A stretch of DNA of 64,000 nucleotides from Lacibacter sp. H375 (GCF_037892425.1 NZ_JBBKTT010000001.1:4092001-4156000), one strand, 5' to 3'; shown: positions 24,772 to 34,508, counted from the stretch's first letter. The notes: generated by a model from the letters alone, not told the origin. Numbers and translations: made by a program.

Positions 24772-26268
24772 TTACTGCTTGGAGTAATAGATACGCACAT
24801 ACATTTTTTGTGTAGGATGTGAGCCCCCACCAAGTTGCACACGACCGTAAGCTAACGGGTTAAGAGACGTAGCACTTGCTTTTTTTGCAGTGAAATGAAC
24901 GACGTATGGAGCCGAAAGTTTAAAGTCTCGTCTTGTTGTTTTATTATTGACCAGGTTCTGAATATAGCTGGTCATGTTCAAACGATATTCAGAGATAAGA
25001 TTGTTAGATGCATCCCTTATAAAATTAGTTCCACCGCCTGCATAATCATAATCGAAAGTGTATATCGTATCCAATTGCTGATTTAGGAACGAACCAGCGC
25101 TAGTGCCGAGCGTCATATAGTATTGCTGATCGAATGGGATCGGCTCTACAGAACCAGATGCTGAGAAACTTGACATATGCAGGAAAGGCGGCATAAACAT
25201 ATTTTCAAGAGTCAACGGCCCTTGATAAACCTGCTGTGCAACCAACTCTGCACGGTGGATAATATAAGGACGGTTTGTTAAGGTGTCAAGACCAGGAATC
25301 GATACCCGAACTGCAGTACCGGGAGCTGTTTGAACATACACAAGGCTCGATGGCACACCCGCCGCTATTACAGGCTGTGCAGTGCTGCCGGCATAATTGC
25401 GATGTATTTTGTTGGCATTAGCACTACGGATTGTATCATTCACGAACGTAAAACGAGCAACAGTTGTATCAATTTTGCCTTCCTTATTCGTTTGTCTGTA
25501 ATACAGATTTAACCTTGTTGTTTCACCCGTAAGCTGAAAGTAGTTGATGACATTTCCGCTGGTAACAGAATCAGCAACAATAGCAAAACCGTTGAGGAAG
25601 TTCTTAAAAGTTGTATCGTTCTGGAAAGCCCCGTTTACATTGTTCTGGTCCAATAACAACCGACCAAAAGCATCACTCAAACGAATACGTAATTGATTCA
25701 CTACGCTATCCGCTTTATATGCTGCACGGTAAGGTCTCCTGATGTCTCTTACAGAAACAGAGGTTGATCCAAGAAAATCTCCAGTAGAAAAATTAGGTGC
25801 GTCCGTTAAGCGGTATAATTTATTTGCTTTAAACGTTGGATCGCTGATCTTGTAAACATTCACTTTTGAAACAGCTGATGTATCACCATAAGAACCAGAG
25901 AAAGATAACGAGAGTACACATGAGTCAAGAAACAAACTATCTTTTGATACCGCATAGGTAAAAGGATAAAGTGTTGGCAGCAACTGCAAATACATTGAAG
26001 CAGTAGTTGTACCAAACATCGGATCGTTGATATAACCTAACAAATGCTGATCAGCCTTGCCACTGAATGTTGAATCGATCTCAAGATAATTGGTAGTTGT
26101 AACCGGAAGTATAATTGTATTGGTTACCAAACGATCAGTACTAGGTAACAGATCACCTCCTAAAGTTGTACGCTCTAATTTCGTACAACTGCTGATAAGG
26201 ATTGCAATAACTAAAGGGAAAAATAAAAAGGAACTCTTACTGCGCATTTCCGGTGTGAGAAAACTCAT
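24772..26268 (-). CDS. DUF4270 lipoprotein
   Basis: 498 residues, lipoprotein signal with lipobox LISSC; the ATG at 26247 (MRSKSSFLFF) is an equally good start. Family features: LGGDLLPSTD just after the lipid anchor, LLGYINDPMFGTTTAS (the DxxFG-type signature of DUF4270), and a beta-rich body ending in LGGGSHPTQKMYVRIYYSK. Found throughout Bacteroidota, outer-membrane or periplasmic; function unknown. It lies 15 bases after the glycogen-synthase-like gene on the same strand, and that pairing recurs in the phylum as I recall it. Confidence 0.82.
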   Translation of the reverse strand: MSFLTPEMRSKSSFLFFPLVIAILISSCTKLERTTLGGDLLPSTDRLVTNTIILPVTTTNYLEIDSTFSGKADQHLLGYINDPMFGTTTASMYLQLLPTLYPFTYAVSKDSLFLDSCVLSLSFSGSYGDTSAVSKVNVYKISDPTFKANKLYRLTDAPNFSTGDFLGSTSVSVRDIRRPYRAAYKADSVVNQLRIRLSDAFGRLLLDQNNVNGAFQNDTTFKNFLNGFAIVADSVTSGNVINYFQLTGETTRLNLYYRQTNKEGKIDTTVARFTFVNDTIRSANANKIHRNYAGSTAQPVIAAGVPSSLVYVQTAPGTAVRVSIPGLDTLTNRPYIIHRAELVAQQVYQGPLTLENMFMPPFLHMSSFSASGSVEPIPFDQQYYMTLGTSAGSFLNQQLDTIYTFDYDYAGGGTNFIRDASNNLISEYRLNMTSYIQNLVNNKTTRRDFKLSAPYVVHFTAKKASATSLNPLAYGRVQLGGGSHPTQKMYVRIYYSKQ

Positions 26269-26283
26269 AGAATGATGACAATA

Positions 26284-27102
26284 TTATTTCGACGAAAGGT
26301 CGGTATATAGTTGTAAATAGTCTGTTAAATCACCATCTGGTTTAAAAGGTAATACTTTCTTGCCTCTCACTTTGTTGAACTCTTCCAATAATTTTTTGTC
26401 AACCTTTTCGGCACCAAATGTAATCGCATCAGCATACGTTGCACCACCACGGAACATGGCTGTGTTATTCGCATCTTTATAAGGTTCAAGGTCTTTGTCT
26501 TTAATACTTGCATGAATATTCGCAAGCTTCAAAAACTTAGCACCAAGTTTTTCCTTAAATGTATTTTGACCAACAGTGTAAATGAGTTTGCTGTTCCCAA
26601 AAACCGGTTCTTTCTTGTACGCTGTTTGCAGATACATAGGAATCAAACCAGTCATCCAGCCACTGCAATGAATAATGTCTGGCGGCCAGCCGAATTTTTT
26701 TACTGTTTCAAGAGCTCCTTTGCAGAAGAAGATCGTACGCAGATCATTATCGTCAAACCACTTTTCATTTTCATCATGATAAATGAACTTGCGTTTGAAA
26801 AAATCTTCGTTCTCAAGGAAATAAACCTGCAAACGTGCATTGGGCAAAGAAGCAACTTTGATCTGGAGCGGATAATCATCATTGTCAACCGAAACATTGA
26901 TACCACTGAGCCTAACCACTTCGTGTAAACGGTGACGACGTTCATTAATGACACCGAAACGGGGCATTATGCAACGTATTTCGAAACCACTATCATTTGC
27001 TTTGATCGCCAGCTGATTGACAATTGAAGAAAAATCTGTTTCCTCCAGATACGGCGACATTTCACTGGCAATAAATAAAATTCTTTTCTTTGCTGCTACC
27101 AT
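26284..27102 (-). CDS. Glycogen/starch synthase N-terminal-domain protein (single GT-B half)
   Basis: 272 residues matching only the N-terminal Rossmann half of GT5 glycogen synthases: RILFIASEMSPYLEETDFSSIVNQL, then IRCIMPRFGVINERR, then PDIIHCSGWMTGLIPMYL and TYADAITFGAEK. The C-terminal nucleotide-sugar-binding half is absent, and the K-x-G-G-L loop typical of the donor site is replaced (EETDFSS). It is therefore probably not a working glycogen synthase by itself; a regulatory or partner role is inference. The gene heads an operon with the DUF4270 gene and is divergent to panC. Confidence 0.78.
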   Translation of the reverse strand: MVAAKKRILFIASEMSPYLEETDFSSIVNQLAIKANDSGFEIRCIMPRFGVINERRHRLHEVVRLSGINVSVDNDDYPLQIKVASLPNARLQVYFLENEDFFKRKFIYHDENEKWFDDNDLRTIFFCKGALETVKKFGWPPDIIHCSGWMTGLIPMYLQTAYKKEPVFGNSKLIYTVGQNTFKEKLGAKFLKLANIHASIKDKDLEPYKDANNTAMFRGGATYADAITFGAEKVDKKLLEEFNKVRGKKVLPFKPDGDLTDYLQLYTDLSSK

Positions 27103-27143
27103 TACTGATTGTTAAAGAATCGTTACCTGTTAAATAAGGTGTG

Positions 27144-27151
27144 CAAAGGTA
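27144..27151 (-). promoter_or_regulatory. Bacteroidota -7 promoter box (TACCTTTG)
   Basis: Exact TAnnTTTG on the minus strand, 41 bases upstream of the ATG at 27102. Confidence 0.6.
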
Positions 27152-27209
27152 GTGGATTTTAGGCAAAAGCCTTGTATTTCACAAGTTTTGCCCTTAAAAA
27201 ACAACATTC

Positions 27210-28058
27210 ATGCTCATTTTTCATACCGTTCAGCATTTACAGAAATACCTCCGCCGCCAAAGACAAAAAGGCTTGACAACGGGTTTTGTACCGACCATGG
27301 GAGCTTTGCATCAGGGTCATTTGTCATTGATGGAAGAAAGCAAAAAAGCTACTGACTTAACTATTTGCAGCATTTTTGTGAACCCCACACAGTTCAACGA
27401 TCCGAAAGATTTTGAAAAATACCCGGTTACGATCAGTACAGATATTGAGCTTTTATTGAAGGCTGATGTTGATGTGCTCTTTCTACCTCCGGTTAAAGAG
27501 ATTTACCCGAACGGAACAAATGATCAGCCCCATTACGATCTCGGCTTTTTGGAAACAGTGCTTGAGGGCAAATATCGTCCGGGCCATTTCCAGGGGGTTT
27601 GCCAGGTAATGCATCGGTTGTTGGATATTGTAAAAGCCGATGACTTATTTATGGGTCAGAAGGATTACCAGCAATGCATGGTCATCAATCATCTTATAAA
27701 TACGAAGCTCATACCCACCAAACTTCATATTGCTCCTACCCTTCGTGAAACCGATGGACTGGCCATGAGCAGCCGAAATATGCGGTTAACAAAAGAGGAC
27801 AGGCAAACAGCCGTGGCTATTTCGCAAGCGCTTCATCAAATGAAAAAGCAGTTGCAACCGGGTTCATTGCAAAAAATAAAAGACGAGGCAAACGCCTTTC
27901 TCACTGCGACAGGTTTCAGAGTTGATTATACCGAATTGGCGGATGCAGATACGCTTGCATTGGTTGATTACTGGAACGGCACAGATCCCGTAGTTGCATT
28001 AATTGCAGCTTATATTGGCGAAGTGAGGCTTATTGATAATATGCAATTAAATGCATGA
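27210..28058 (+). CDS. panC: Pantothenate synthetase
   Basis: Joins pantoate and beta-alanine with ATP to give pantothenate (vitamin B5), the precursor of CoA. 282 residues. Motifs: GFVPTMGALHQGHLSLM (the HxGH-type nucleotidyltransferase motif), NPTQFNDPKDFEKYP, LPPVKEIYP, GQKDYQQCMVI and SSRNMRL. Length matches the family. Followed 36 bases later by panD, which supplies its beta-alanine; the third gene panB is about 5 kb further on. Its first bases lie in the divergent region with the glycogen-synthase-like gene. Confidence 0.97.
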   Translation: MLIFHTVQHLQKYLRRQRQKGLTTGFVPTMGALHQGHLSLMEESKKATDLTICSIFVNPTQFNDPKDFEKYPVTISTDIELLLKADVDVLFLPPVKEIYPNGTNDQPHYDLGFLETVLEGKYRPGHFQGVCQVMHRLLDIVKADDLFMGQKDYQQCMVINHLINTKLIPTKLHIAPTLRETDGLAMSSRNMRLTKEDRQTAVAISQALHQMKKQLQPGSLQKIKDEANAFLTATGFRVDYTELADADTLALVDYWNGTDPVVALIAAYIGEVRLIDNMQLNA

Positions 28059-28094
28059 TCAATGCATTCAAAACTTTCCTTATAAATTTGCCAA

Positions 28095-28439
28095 ATGGAA
28101 ATTGAAGTATTAAAGTCGAAAATTCATCGGCTTACGATTACGGAAGCTAATCTTCATTATGTCGGCAGTCTTACTTTAGATGAAGACCTGATGGATGCAG
28201 CCAATATGATTGAATATGAAAAAATTCAGGTGGTGAATGTAAACAACGGTAACCGTTTAGAAACTTATCTCATAAAAGGTAAACGTGGAAGCGGTGTTTG
28301 TTGTCTTAACGGTCCTGCAGCACGCCAGGGTTCTGTTGGAGATGTGGTAATTATCATATCTTACGCCACCATGGATTTTGAAAAAGCTAAAAGCTTCACT
28401 CCATGGGTTGTGTTTCCAAAAGAATCAAATAAACTTTAG
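28095..28439 (+). CDS. panD: Aspartate 1-decarboxylase proenzyme
   Basis: Pyruvoyl enzyme that turns aspartate into beta-alanine for PanC. 114 residues, close to the usual ~117-126. Self-cleavage is expected between Gly24 and Ser25 in HYVGSLTLD; Ser25 becomes the pyruvoyl group. Other signature parts are [13 protein letters not shown] and [19 protein letters not shown]. An exact TAnnTTTG match (28083-28090) lies only 5 bases before the ATG and may be chance, since panD follows panC closely. Confidence 0.96.
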   Translation: MEIEVLKSKIHRLTITEANLHYVGSLTLDEDLMDAANMIEYEKIQVVNVNNGNRLETYLIKGKRGSGVCCLNGPAARQGSVGDVVIIISYATMDFEKAKSFTPWVVFPKESNKL

Positions 28440-28456
28440 ACAGGCCAATACACATT

Positions 28457-29494
28457 ATGCTCAAGAAAAGAATCATCCTTGTTGTACAGTTCTTATTTTT
28501 CCTTGGGCTTGGATTGTTTCTTGTGTGGTGGATGGCCCGTGGCATTGATGATAAAGGTTGGGCGCAAATCCGAGTTTCGCTGAAGCAGGCAAACTACTGG
28601 CTTTTTGTTCCTGTATTTGCGATGCTGCTGCTTAGCCATTATGTGCGTGCCCTCCGTTGGAAAATATTAATGGAGCCACTTGGTTATAAGCCCGGCACTT
28701 TTAATGTGTTTAACGCAGTTATGATCGGTTACCTGGCAAACCTGGCTTTCCCTCGCTTGGGAGAAGTGTTGAAGTGTACATTGCTTGCACGTTACGAAAA
28801 AGTAGCTCCTGATAAACTTGTTGGTACTATTGTAGCTGAACGGGCAATTGATCTTGTTTGTTTGATCACGGCTTTCGTGATCACAATCCTGTTGCAGATC
28901 GATACTGTTGGAAGCTATGCATTAGATATGCTGCAAAGTATTTTTAAAGGAAAAGGCAGTGAATTTTCATGGCTCCGTGTAGGAATGTTTGTGGGCATAG
29001 CTGCTTCTTTTATACTTGTATGTTATTGGATACTTAGCCGTTTTGCACACATCCGCATCATTGAGAGAATCAAGAATGTGATCAAGGGCATCTGGCACGG
29101 GTTAAACAGTGTACGTTTTATTAAGAAACGTCGTGTGTTTCTTTTTCATACGGTTCTTATCTGGACTTTATATTTCCTTAGCAGCCGTGTTGGTTTTTAT
29201 GCTATGGAAGAAGTGTCGCACTTAGGTACACGTGAAGCATTCTCTATTCTTTCATTTGGCAGTATTGGAATGATTGCTACACAGGGTGGCATTGGTGCTT
29301 ACCAGTTTATTGTACAGGAGATATTGATGCTGTATGGTCTTTCACAGATCACCGGCTTTACGTTCGGATGGATCTTGTGGATAGCTCAAACACTCGTGAT
29401 CTTACTAGGCGGATTGATCTGCTTTATTCTTTTACCAGTTCTTAATCGTAAACGCAATGAAAGCAACCAAACACATTCAGCAGAAAATACTTGA
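28457..29494 (+). CDS. YbhN/LPG-synthase-TM-type integral membrane protein
   Basis: 345 residues with about eight TM helices. The pattern (HYVRALRWKILMEPLGYKP, then AVMIGYLANLAFPRLGEVLKC, ERAIDLVCLITAF, and later FGSIGMIATQGGIGAYQFIVQEIL) is that of the lysylphosphatidylglycerol-synthetase transmembrane/UPF0104 family. In Bacteroidota such proteins are annotated as flippase-like or lipid-related; the catalytic transferase domain of MprF is missing. It overlaps the heptose adenylyltransferase gene by 38 bases, so the two are coupled and could serve envelope glycolipid assembly. Confidence 0.83.
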   Translation: MLKKRIILVVQFLFFLGLGLFLVWWMARGIDDKGWAQIRVSLKQANYWLFVPVFAMLLLSHYVRALRWKILMEPLGYKPGTFNVFNAVMIGYLANLAFPRLGEVLKCTLLARYEKVAPDKLVGTIVAERAIDLVCLITAFVITILLQIDTVGSYALDMLQSIFKGKGSEFSWLRVGMFVGIAASFILVCYWILSRFAHIRIIERIKNVIKGIWHGLNSVRFIKKRRVFLFHTVLIWTLYFLSSRVGFYAMEEVSHLGTREAFSILSFGSIGMIATQGGIGAYQFIVQEILMLYGLSQITGFTFGWILWIAQTLVILLGGLICFILLPVLNRKRNESNQTHSAENT

Positions 29495-29948
29495 TGCACA
29501 TTTGCTTCAACAGGAATTGATGCGCTGGCGAAAATTCACCAAAAAGATTGCGTTTACAAATGGCTGTTTCGATATCCTTCATGCCGGTCACATCCATTCA
29601 CTGATGCAAGCAGCTTCGTTTGCAGACGTATTGATCGTTGGTTTAAATAGTGATGCTTCCACCAAACGATTAAAAGGTGATAACCGGCCCGTTAATAATG
29701 AACAGAACCGTGCGTTATTACTGGCTTCGCTGGTAATGGTAGATGCAGTTGTCTTATTTGATGAAGACACGCCGTATGAGTTGATCACTTCTGTTATGCC
29801 TGACGTATTGGTGAAAGGCGGCGATTATACCGTTGATACCATTGTGGGAGCAAAAGAAGTAATTGCAAATGGCGGCAAGGTTGAAATTATCCCGCTGGTG
29901 GAAGGTTTGTCCACAACCTCTCTTATACAAAAAATCGAACGATTATAA
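29457..29948 (+). CDS. rfaE2: D-glycero-beta-D-manno-heptose 1-phosphate adenylyltransferase
   Basis: Cytidylyltransferase-like enzyme (C-terminal half of E. coli HldE) that makes ADP-heptose for the LPS inner core. 163 residues. Motifs: FTNGCFDILHAGHIHSL (the HxGH nucleotide site), VGLNSDASTKRLKGDNRPVN, VLVKGGDY and the end GLSTTSLIQKI, the usual STTxLIxKI. As a separate chain it needs a partner kinase (HldE-N type), which is not in the window. The start overlaps the upstream gene by 38 bases; ATG 29520 is an alternative. Confidence 0.92.
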   Translation: MKATKHIQQKILDAHLLQQELMRWRKFTKKIAFTNGCFDILHAGHIHSLMQAASFADVLIVGLNSDASTKRLKGDNRPVNNEQNRALLLASLVMVDAVVLFDEDTPYELITSVMPDVLVKGGDYTVDTIVGAKEVIANGGKVEIIPLVEGLSTTSLIQKIERL

Positions 29949-30020
29949 AAGAGTTTGCAAAAACTTAATCTTACAACTGTTCCTGCATTCGTAATTTTAG
30001 GGTAAGTATCCCCGATAGTT

Positions 30021-32120
30021 ATGGCATCAGAAAAACGCAAGACGATTGTTCGTGATATCAGCTGGTTATCTTTTAATGCAAGGGTATTGCAGGAAGCCAA
30101 CGATCCCTCTGTTCCTCTTCGTGAACGTGTTCGTTTCCTCGGCATTTTTTCCAACAACTTAGATGAATTTTTTCGTGTGCGTGTAGCCACGCTCAAACGT
30201 ATGGCTGAGTTTGGAGATAAAGCCAAAAGCAAAATGCACATGGAAAAAAACCCTCAGAAGATACTTGAGGAGATACAGGATGTAGTATTGCAGCAGCAGA
30301 ATGAATTCAACCGCATCTGGAATCATGTGCAGCAGGAATTAAAAAAGGAAAAAATTTTTCTTGTTACTGAGAAACAGTTGAGTCGTGATCAGAAAAAATT
30401 TGTGGAGACTTTTTTCGATGAAGAAGTAAGACAGGAAGTAATTCCGCTCATGATTGAAAGTAACCCGCAGATACCGTACCTGCGTGAACGCTCCCTATAC
30501 CTTGCTGTTGCGATGAGTAACAAATCAAATGCGTACAAAAAGAAATATGCGTTGATCGAGATACCGGCCAAGTTCAAACGCCGTTTTGTTAAACTCCCCT
30601 CGCCTGCCGGTCATCACCATATTATTTTAATGGAAGATGTGATCCGTCATTGTTTGCCCAAAATATTTTCATTCATGGGTTTTGATGAGTATAGTGCTCA
30701 CATCATTAAAGTAACCAAGGATGCCGAGATAGATCTTGATGCGGATGTGAGTACTTCACTGATTCAAAAAATACAGAAAGGATTAAAGAACCGCCGCAAG
30801 GCAAAGCCTGTTCGGTTTATTTATGATAAAGAAATTGATGCAGGACTGCTTGAGTATCTCATCCGTCGTTTGAATCTTTCACGTAGAGATAATATTATTC
30901 CCGGCGGGCGCATTCATAACTTTCGTCACTTCATGGATTTTCCCAACGAGGTTTTCACTGTTAAACATGAACGTAAAAAACCATTTCCGCATCCGGTATT
31001 ACGCAGAACAATTCGTGTAACCGATGAGATCATTCGCCAGGATCTGCTTATGCACTTCCCTTATCACTCATTTGATGTTGTGATCGAGTTGTTACGTGAA
31101 GCAGCAATGGATCCTGATGTGAAGGAGATCAAGATTACGGCCTATCGCCTCGCTGAAAATTCAAAAGTTATTAATGCCTTGGTTAATGCATCACGCAACG
31201 GGAAAATAGTAACCGTTATGCTTGAGCTGCGTGCCCGTTTTGATGAAGAAGCCAATCTTGAATGGAAAGAAAAACTGGAAGAAGAAGGCGTGCGTGTGTT
31301 GATCGGTGTTCCCAATATGAAAGTACATGCAAAACTCTGTGTTATAAAAAAACGTGTACAAAACAAAACGATACAATACGGATTTGTAAGTACAGGTAAT
31401 TTGAACGAAGGCACATCTAAAGTGTATGGCGACCATTGCCTGCTCACATCCAACCGGAAGGTCATGGCCGATATCAACCGCATCTTCACCTACCTTGAAC
31501 ATCCGGTAATGAGCCGTTTAAAATACCTGCGTCAATGCAAAACATTGGTTGTTTGCCCAACTGGTATGCGCCGGCAGTTCATGCATCTCATCGATAATGA
31601 GATCAAGAATGCACATAAAGGATTACCAGCCTCCATCATTCTAAAAATGAACAGCTTTAGCGATGAGCAACTGATCGAAAAATTGTACGAAGCGGCAAGA
31701 GCCGGTGTAGAGATCAAATTAATTGTTCGTGGTATTTTTTGTATGCTTACGCAAAGCAATAAATTCAAAGTTCAACCATATGCCATCAGTATTGTTGACC
31801 AATACTTGGAGCATAGCCGTGTGTTGATATTTCACAATAATGGTAAAGAGAAAGTTTATCTATCTTCGGCAGACTGGATGATACGCAATCTAGATCACCG
31901 TATTGAAGCGGCTGTTGAAGTTACCAACAAAGCTATTCAGGAGGAATTGAAAGAATGCATCAACATCCAGTTAAAAGATAATGTAAAAGCGAGGATACTG
32001 GATAACAACCTGCAGAATGCATATGTGAAACGTAAAGGAAAAACAGTGCGTTCGCAGGTAGAGATCTATAATTTCCTGCATCAAAAAATTCCGAAGCAAC
32101 TTGAAACTGGCCGCCATTGA
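30021..32120 (+). CDS. ppk: Polyphosphate kinase 1
   Basis: Reversibly makes polyphosphate from ATP. 699 residues in the four-domain PPK1 layout: N domain (RDISWLSFNARVLQEA near residue 10), head domain, and two phospholipase-D-like C domains. His436 in KVHAKL corresponds to the phosphorylated His435 of E. coli, and His598 in EHSRVL to His592; RIEAAVEV and SSADWMIRN are conserved. The gene ends 20 bases inside the downstream exopolyphosphatase gene, so synthesis and breakdown are translationally linked. Confidence 0.97.
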   Translation: MASEKRKTIVRDISWLSFNARVLQEANDPSVPLRERVRFLGIFSNNLDEFFRVRVATLKRMAEFGDKAKSKMHMEKNPQKILEEIQDVVLQQQNEFNRIWNHVQQELKKEKIFLVTEKQLSRDQKKFVETFFDEEVRQEVIPLMIESNPQIPYLRERSLYLAVAMSNKSNAYKKKYALIEIPAKFKRRFVKLPSPAGHHHIILMEDVIRHCLPKIFSFMGFDEYSAHIIKVTKDAEIDLDADVSTSLIQKIQKGLKNRRKAKPVRFIYDKEIDAGLLEYLIRRLNLSRRDNIIPGGRIHNFRHFMDFPNEVFTVKHERKKPFPHPVLRRTIRVTDEIIRQDLLMHFPYHSFDVVIELLREAAMDPDVKEIKITAYRLAENSKVINALVNASRNGKIVTVMLELRARFDEEANLEWKEKLEEEGVRVLIGVPNMKVHAKLCVIKKRVQNKTIQYGFVSTGNLNEGTSKVYGDHCLLTSNRKVMADINRIFTYLEHPVMSRLKYLRQCKTLVVCPTGMRRQFMHLIDNEIKNAHKGLPASIILKMNSFSDEQLIEKLYEAARAGVEIKLIVRGIFCMLTQSNKFKVQPYAISIVDQYLEHSRVLIFHNNGKEKVYLSSADWMIRNLDHRIEAAVEVTNKAIQEELKECINIQLKDNVKARILDNNLQNAYVKRKGKTVRSQVEIYNFLHQKIPKQLETGRH

Positions 32121-33012
32121 TATAGGAAGTAACGCAGCAAGATTACTCATTACCGAAGTAGAGGAAAATGAGAAAGGGATACCTCAATTTAATAAGCTCA
32201 ATCTTGTGCGTGTTCCACTTCGATTGGGTTTTGATGTGTTTGAGACAGGTGACATTCCCAAAACGAAGATCAACAAGGTAATAGAAACCATTAAGGCATA
32301 CAAGCATCTGCTCAGCATTTACGAAGTAAAATATCTTAAAGCATGTGCTACCTCTGCCATGCGTGATGCGAGAAATTCAGAAGACATCATCCGCAAAGTG
32401 AAAATGGAAACGGGAATTGAGATTCGTGTGATCAGTGGCGATGAAGAAGCATCATTCATCTACGAAAATCATATTGCTGAAAATTTGGCTAAGGATCACG
32501 CTTACCTTTATATTGATGTGGGTGGCGGTAGTACCGAACTTACTTTTTTTAACGCAGGTAAGCTGGTGTTTAAAGAATCATTCAACATTGGCACCATTCG
32601 TTTGTTAAAAAATCAGGTGGACTACAAATTGTGGGATGAAATGAAAGAGTTCATTAAGTTGGGCACAAAAGGAACTCCCGGCATTATTGCTATTGGTTCG
32701 GGCGGTAACATCAACAAAGTATTTTCCTTATCAAAAAGGAAGGAAGGCAAACCTCTTACGCTTGAACTTTTACGTGATTATCATAAAGAACTCAGCAGTT
32801 TTTCTCTGGAAGACCGCATGAAACAATATAAATTACGTGAAGACAGGGCCGATGTAATTCTTCCTGCCCTACAGATCTACATTAACGTTATGCGCTGGGC
32901 CGATATTGAAGAAATTTATGTACCAAAGATCGGCTTAGCCGATGGACTGGTGCATATGTTATACGATGAGGTGAAGAGTAAAAAACTTAATGCCTCAACA
33001 TTAGTATTGTAA
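32101..33012 (+). CDS. ppx: Exopolyphosphatase (Ppx/GppA family)
   Basis: Removes terminal phosphates from polyphosphate, or pppGpp to ppGpp in GppA relatives. 303 residues in an ASKHA fold with [13 protein letters not shown] at the N-terminus, [12 protein letters not shown] (phosphate 2 loop) near 140, and AIGSGGNI. Only the two ASKHA subdomains are present; the C-terminal HD-like extension of E. coli Ppx is absent, as in the short ~300-residue Ppx1-like form. The start is a TTG at 32101, within ppk; no ATG gives the full DIGSN motif. The 20-base overlap with ppk and the rare start suggest a lower translation rate coupled to ppk. Confidence 0.92.
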   Translation: MKLAAIDIGSNAARLLITEVEENEKGIPQFNKLNLVRVPLRLGFDVFETGDIPKTKINKVIETIKAYKHLLSIYEVKYLKACATSAMRDARNSEDIIRKVKMETGIEIRVISGDEEASFIYENHIAENLAKDHAYLYIDVGGGSTELTFFNAGKLVFKESFNIGTIRLLKNQVDYKLWDEMKEFIKLGTKGTPGIIAIGSGGNINKVFSLSKRKEGKPLTLELLRDYHKELSSFSLEDRMKQYKLREDRADVILPALQIYINVMRWADIEEIYVPKIGLADGLVHMLYDEVKSKKLNASTLVL

Positions 33013-33040
33013 TTTCAACTTACCAAATTTCAAATTCTCC

Positions 33041-33856
33041 ATGTCAGTTAATAAAGAAGTAAAGCGCATCACCACCAATACACTTCAAAAAATGAAGTCA
33101 AACGGTGAAAAGATTTCCATGATCACCGCTTATGATTTTTCCTTTGCCAAATTGTTTGATGCAGCCGGTATTGATGTGATACTTGTTGGTGATAGCGCCA
33201 GCAATGTAATGGCAGGACATGAAACAACCTTGCCCATTACACTTGAACAAATGATCTATCACGCACAATCCGTATTGAGAGCAATCAGCCGTTGTTTGGT
33301 AGTGGTGGATCTGCCCTTCGGCACCTATCAATCAAACTCAGATATTGCTTTGGCTTCAGCCATCCGCATCATGAAAGAGACAGGAGCACATGCCATTAAA
33401 CTGGAAGGTGGCGAAGAAGCATTAGACTCCATCAAACGAATAGTTAATGCAGGTATTCCTGTAATTGGGCACCTGGGACTAACGCCACAATCCATTTACA
33501 AATTTGGTACTTACACTGTTCGTGCAAAAGAAGAAGAAGAAGCCAACAAATTGAGAAAAGATGCTTTGCTTCTTCAGGAAGCAGGTTGCTTTGCTACTGT
33601 TCTTGAGAAGATACCTGCACAGCTGGCGAAAGAAGTTTCAAAAAGTCTGCACATCCCAACTATTGGAATTGGAGCAGGAAATGATTGTGACGGACAAGTC
33701 TTGGTGATGCATGATATGTTAGGCATTAATACTGAATTTAAACCAAGGTTTCTTCGTCAATATTTAAATCTTCATGAACAGATCACCGGTGCTGTTCAGC
33801 AATACATTACCGATGTAAAAAGTGGTGATTTCCCGAATGAAAGCGAATCATACTAA
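33041..33856 (+). CDS. panB: 3-methyl-2-oxobutanoate hydroxymethyltransferase
   Basis: First committed step of pantothenate synthesis: adds a hydroxymethyl group from methylene-THF to ketoisovalerate. 271 residues; TIM-barrel with [33 protein letters not shown] at the N-terminus (read in pieces ITAYD, LVGDS, MAGH), [22 protein letters not shown] and [15 protein letters not shown]. The Mg-binding Asp residues in VGDS and VDLPFG are kept. It is parted from panC/panD by ybhN-like, heptose and polyphosphate genes, all on the same strand, so one long transcript is possible. Confidence 0.97.
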   Translation: MSVNKEVKRITTNTLQKMKSNGEKISMITAYDFSFAKLFDAAGIDVILVGDSASNVMAGHETTLPITLEQMIYHAQSVLRAISRCLVVVDLPFGTYQSNSDIALASAIRIMKETGAHAIKLEGGEEALDSIKRIVNAGIPVIGHLGLTPQSIYKFGTYTVRAKEEEEANKLRKDALLLQEAGCFATVLEKIPAQLAKEVSKSLHIPTIGIGAGNDCDGQVLVMHDMLGINTEFKPRFLRQYLNLHEQITGAVQQYITDVKSGDFPNESESY

Positions 33857-34004
33857 AAATGCATCGGCTAATTAAAAGATGTTGCAGCTTTTGCAAGTTT
33901 TAAAAATAAGACCGGCCGAAAATACTATAAATAAGATATGTTTTCCTTCTTCTGTTGCCAACAGTAGACTATCTTTAAGTATCCTTAACCAAAAATTAAA
34001 TACC

Positions 34005-34445
34005 ATGCTAAAATCAACAGTGAAACTCCTCCCCTTTTTATTTCTCCTTTTATTTGCAGCAAACTCCTGTAAAAAGAAAAACGATCAGAAGTCAAAAACG
34101 CAGCTGATTACCGAAAAATCATGGATTGTAAGTAATGACGAGTACAGGGTTGGAACAAACCCCAATTGGACATCCGAGTATGTAAACTACTCAGCTTGTG
34201 AAAAAGATGATTTTTTGAAGTTTGAAGCAAATAACACAGGAGTTGCAAATGCCGGTGCTTTAAAATGCGGTGCAGAACCTCAGACACTTCCATTCAACTG
34301 GTCTTTTACAGATAGCGAAACGAAACTTTCCCTTCAGGGAGAATCATATAAAATCGAACAGCTTACCGAAAGCACTCTCGTAATAAGTTACGAGGATAAT
34401 TCAGTGTCTCCAATTGAATACTACCGTTTAACTTTTAGACATTAA
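34005..34445 (+). CDS. Lipocalin-like lipoprotein
   Basis: 146 residues from ATG 34005, which starts a clean lipoprotein signal (LLFAANSC); the frame upstream to 33879 is an unlikely extension. After the Cys comes a basic KKKND stretch, then LITEKSWIVSN (the L-x-x-x-x-W start of small lipocalin-like domains), an acidic beta strand DDFLKFEANNTG, and a final strand YYRLTFRH. Calycin-type fold in Bacteroidota; ligand unknown. TATCTTTA at 33970-33977, one base from the -7 box, may be its promoter. A 48-bp palindrome ends it. Confidence 0.65.
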   Translation: MLKSTVKLLPFLFLLLFAANSCKKKNDQKSKTQLITEKSWIVSNDEYRVGTNPNWTSEYVNYSACEKDDFLKFEANNTGVANAGALKCGAEPQTLPFNWSFTDSETKLSLQGESYKIEQLTESTLVISYEDNSVSPIEYYRLTFRH

Positions 34446-34460
34446 CATGCACATTGCGAA

Positions 34461-34508
34461 AGAAATAAAATGAAAGGTCGGCAATTGCCGACCTTTCATT
34501 TTATTTCT
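34461..34508. terminator. 48-bp perfect palindrome, bidirectional terminator
   Basis: Every base from 34461 to 34508 pairs around the centre 34484/34485 (core GGTCGGCAATTGCCGACC, with A-rich and T-rich outer arms on both sides). Lies between the convergent lipocalin-like and aminotransferase genes and has A/T runs on both flanks, so it can end transcription in both directions. Confidence 0.92.

Noticed and set aside
28083-28090. Promoter for panD inside the panC-panD gap
   Set aside because: An exact -7 match, but only 5 bases from the ATG; likely chance within an operon.
34461-34508. Insertion-sequence end or REP-type repeat
   Set aside because: Its position between convergent genes and A/T-rich flanks fit a terminator better, and there is no second copy in the window.
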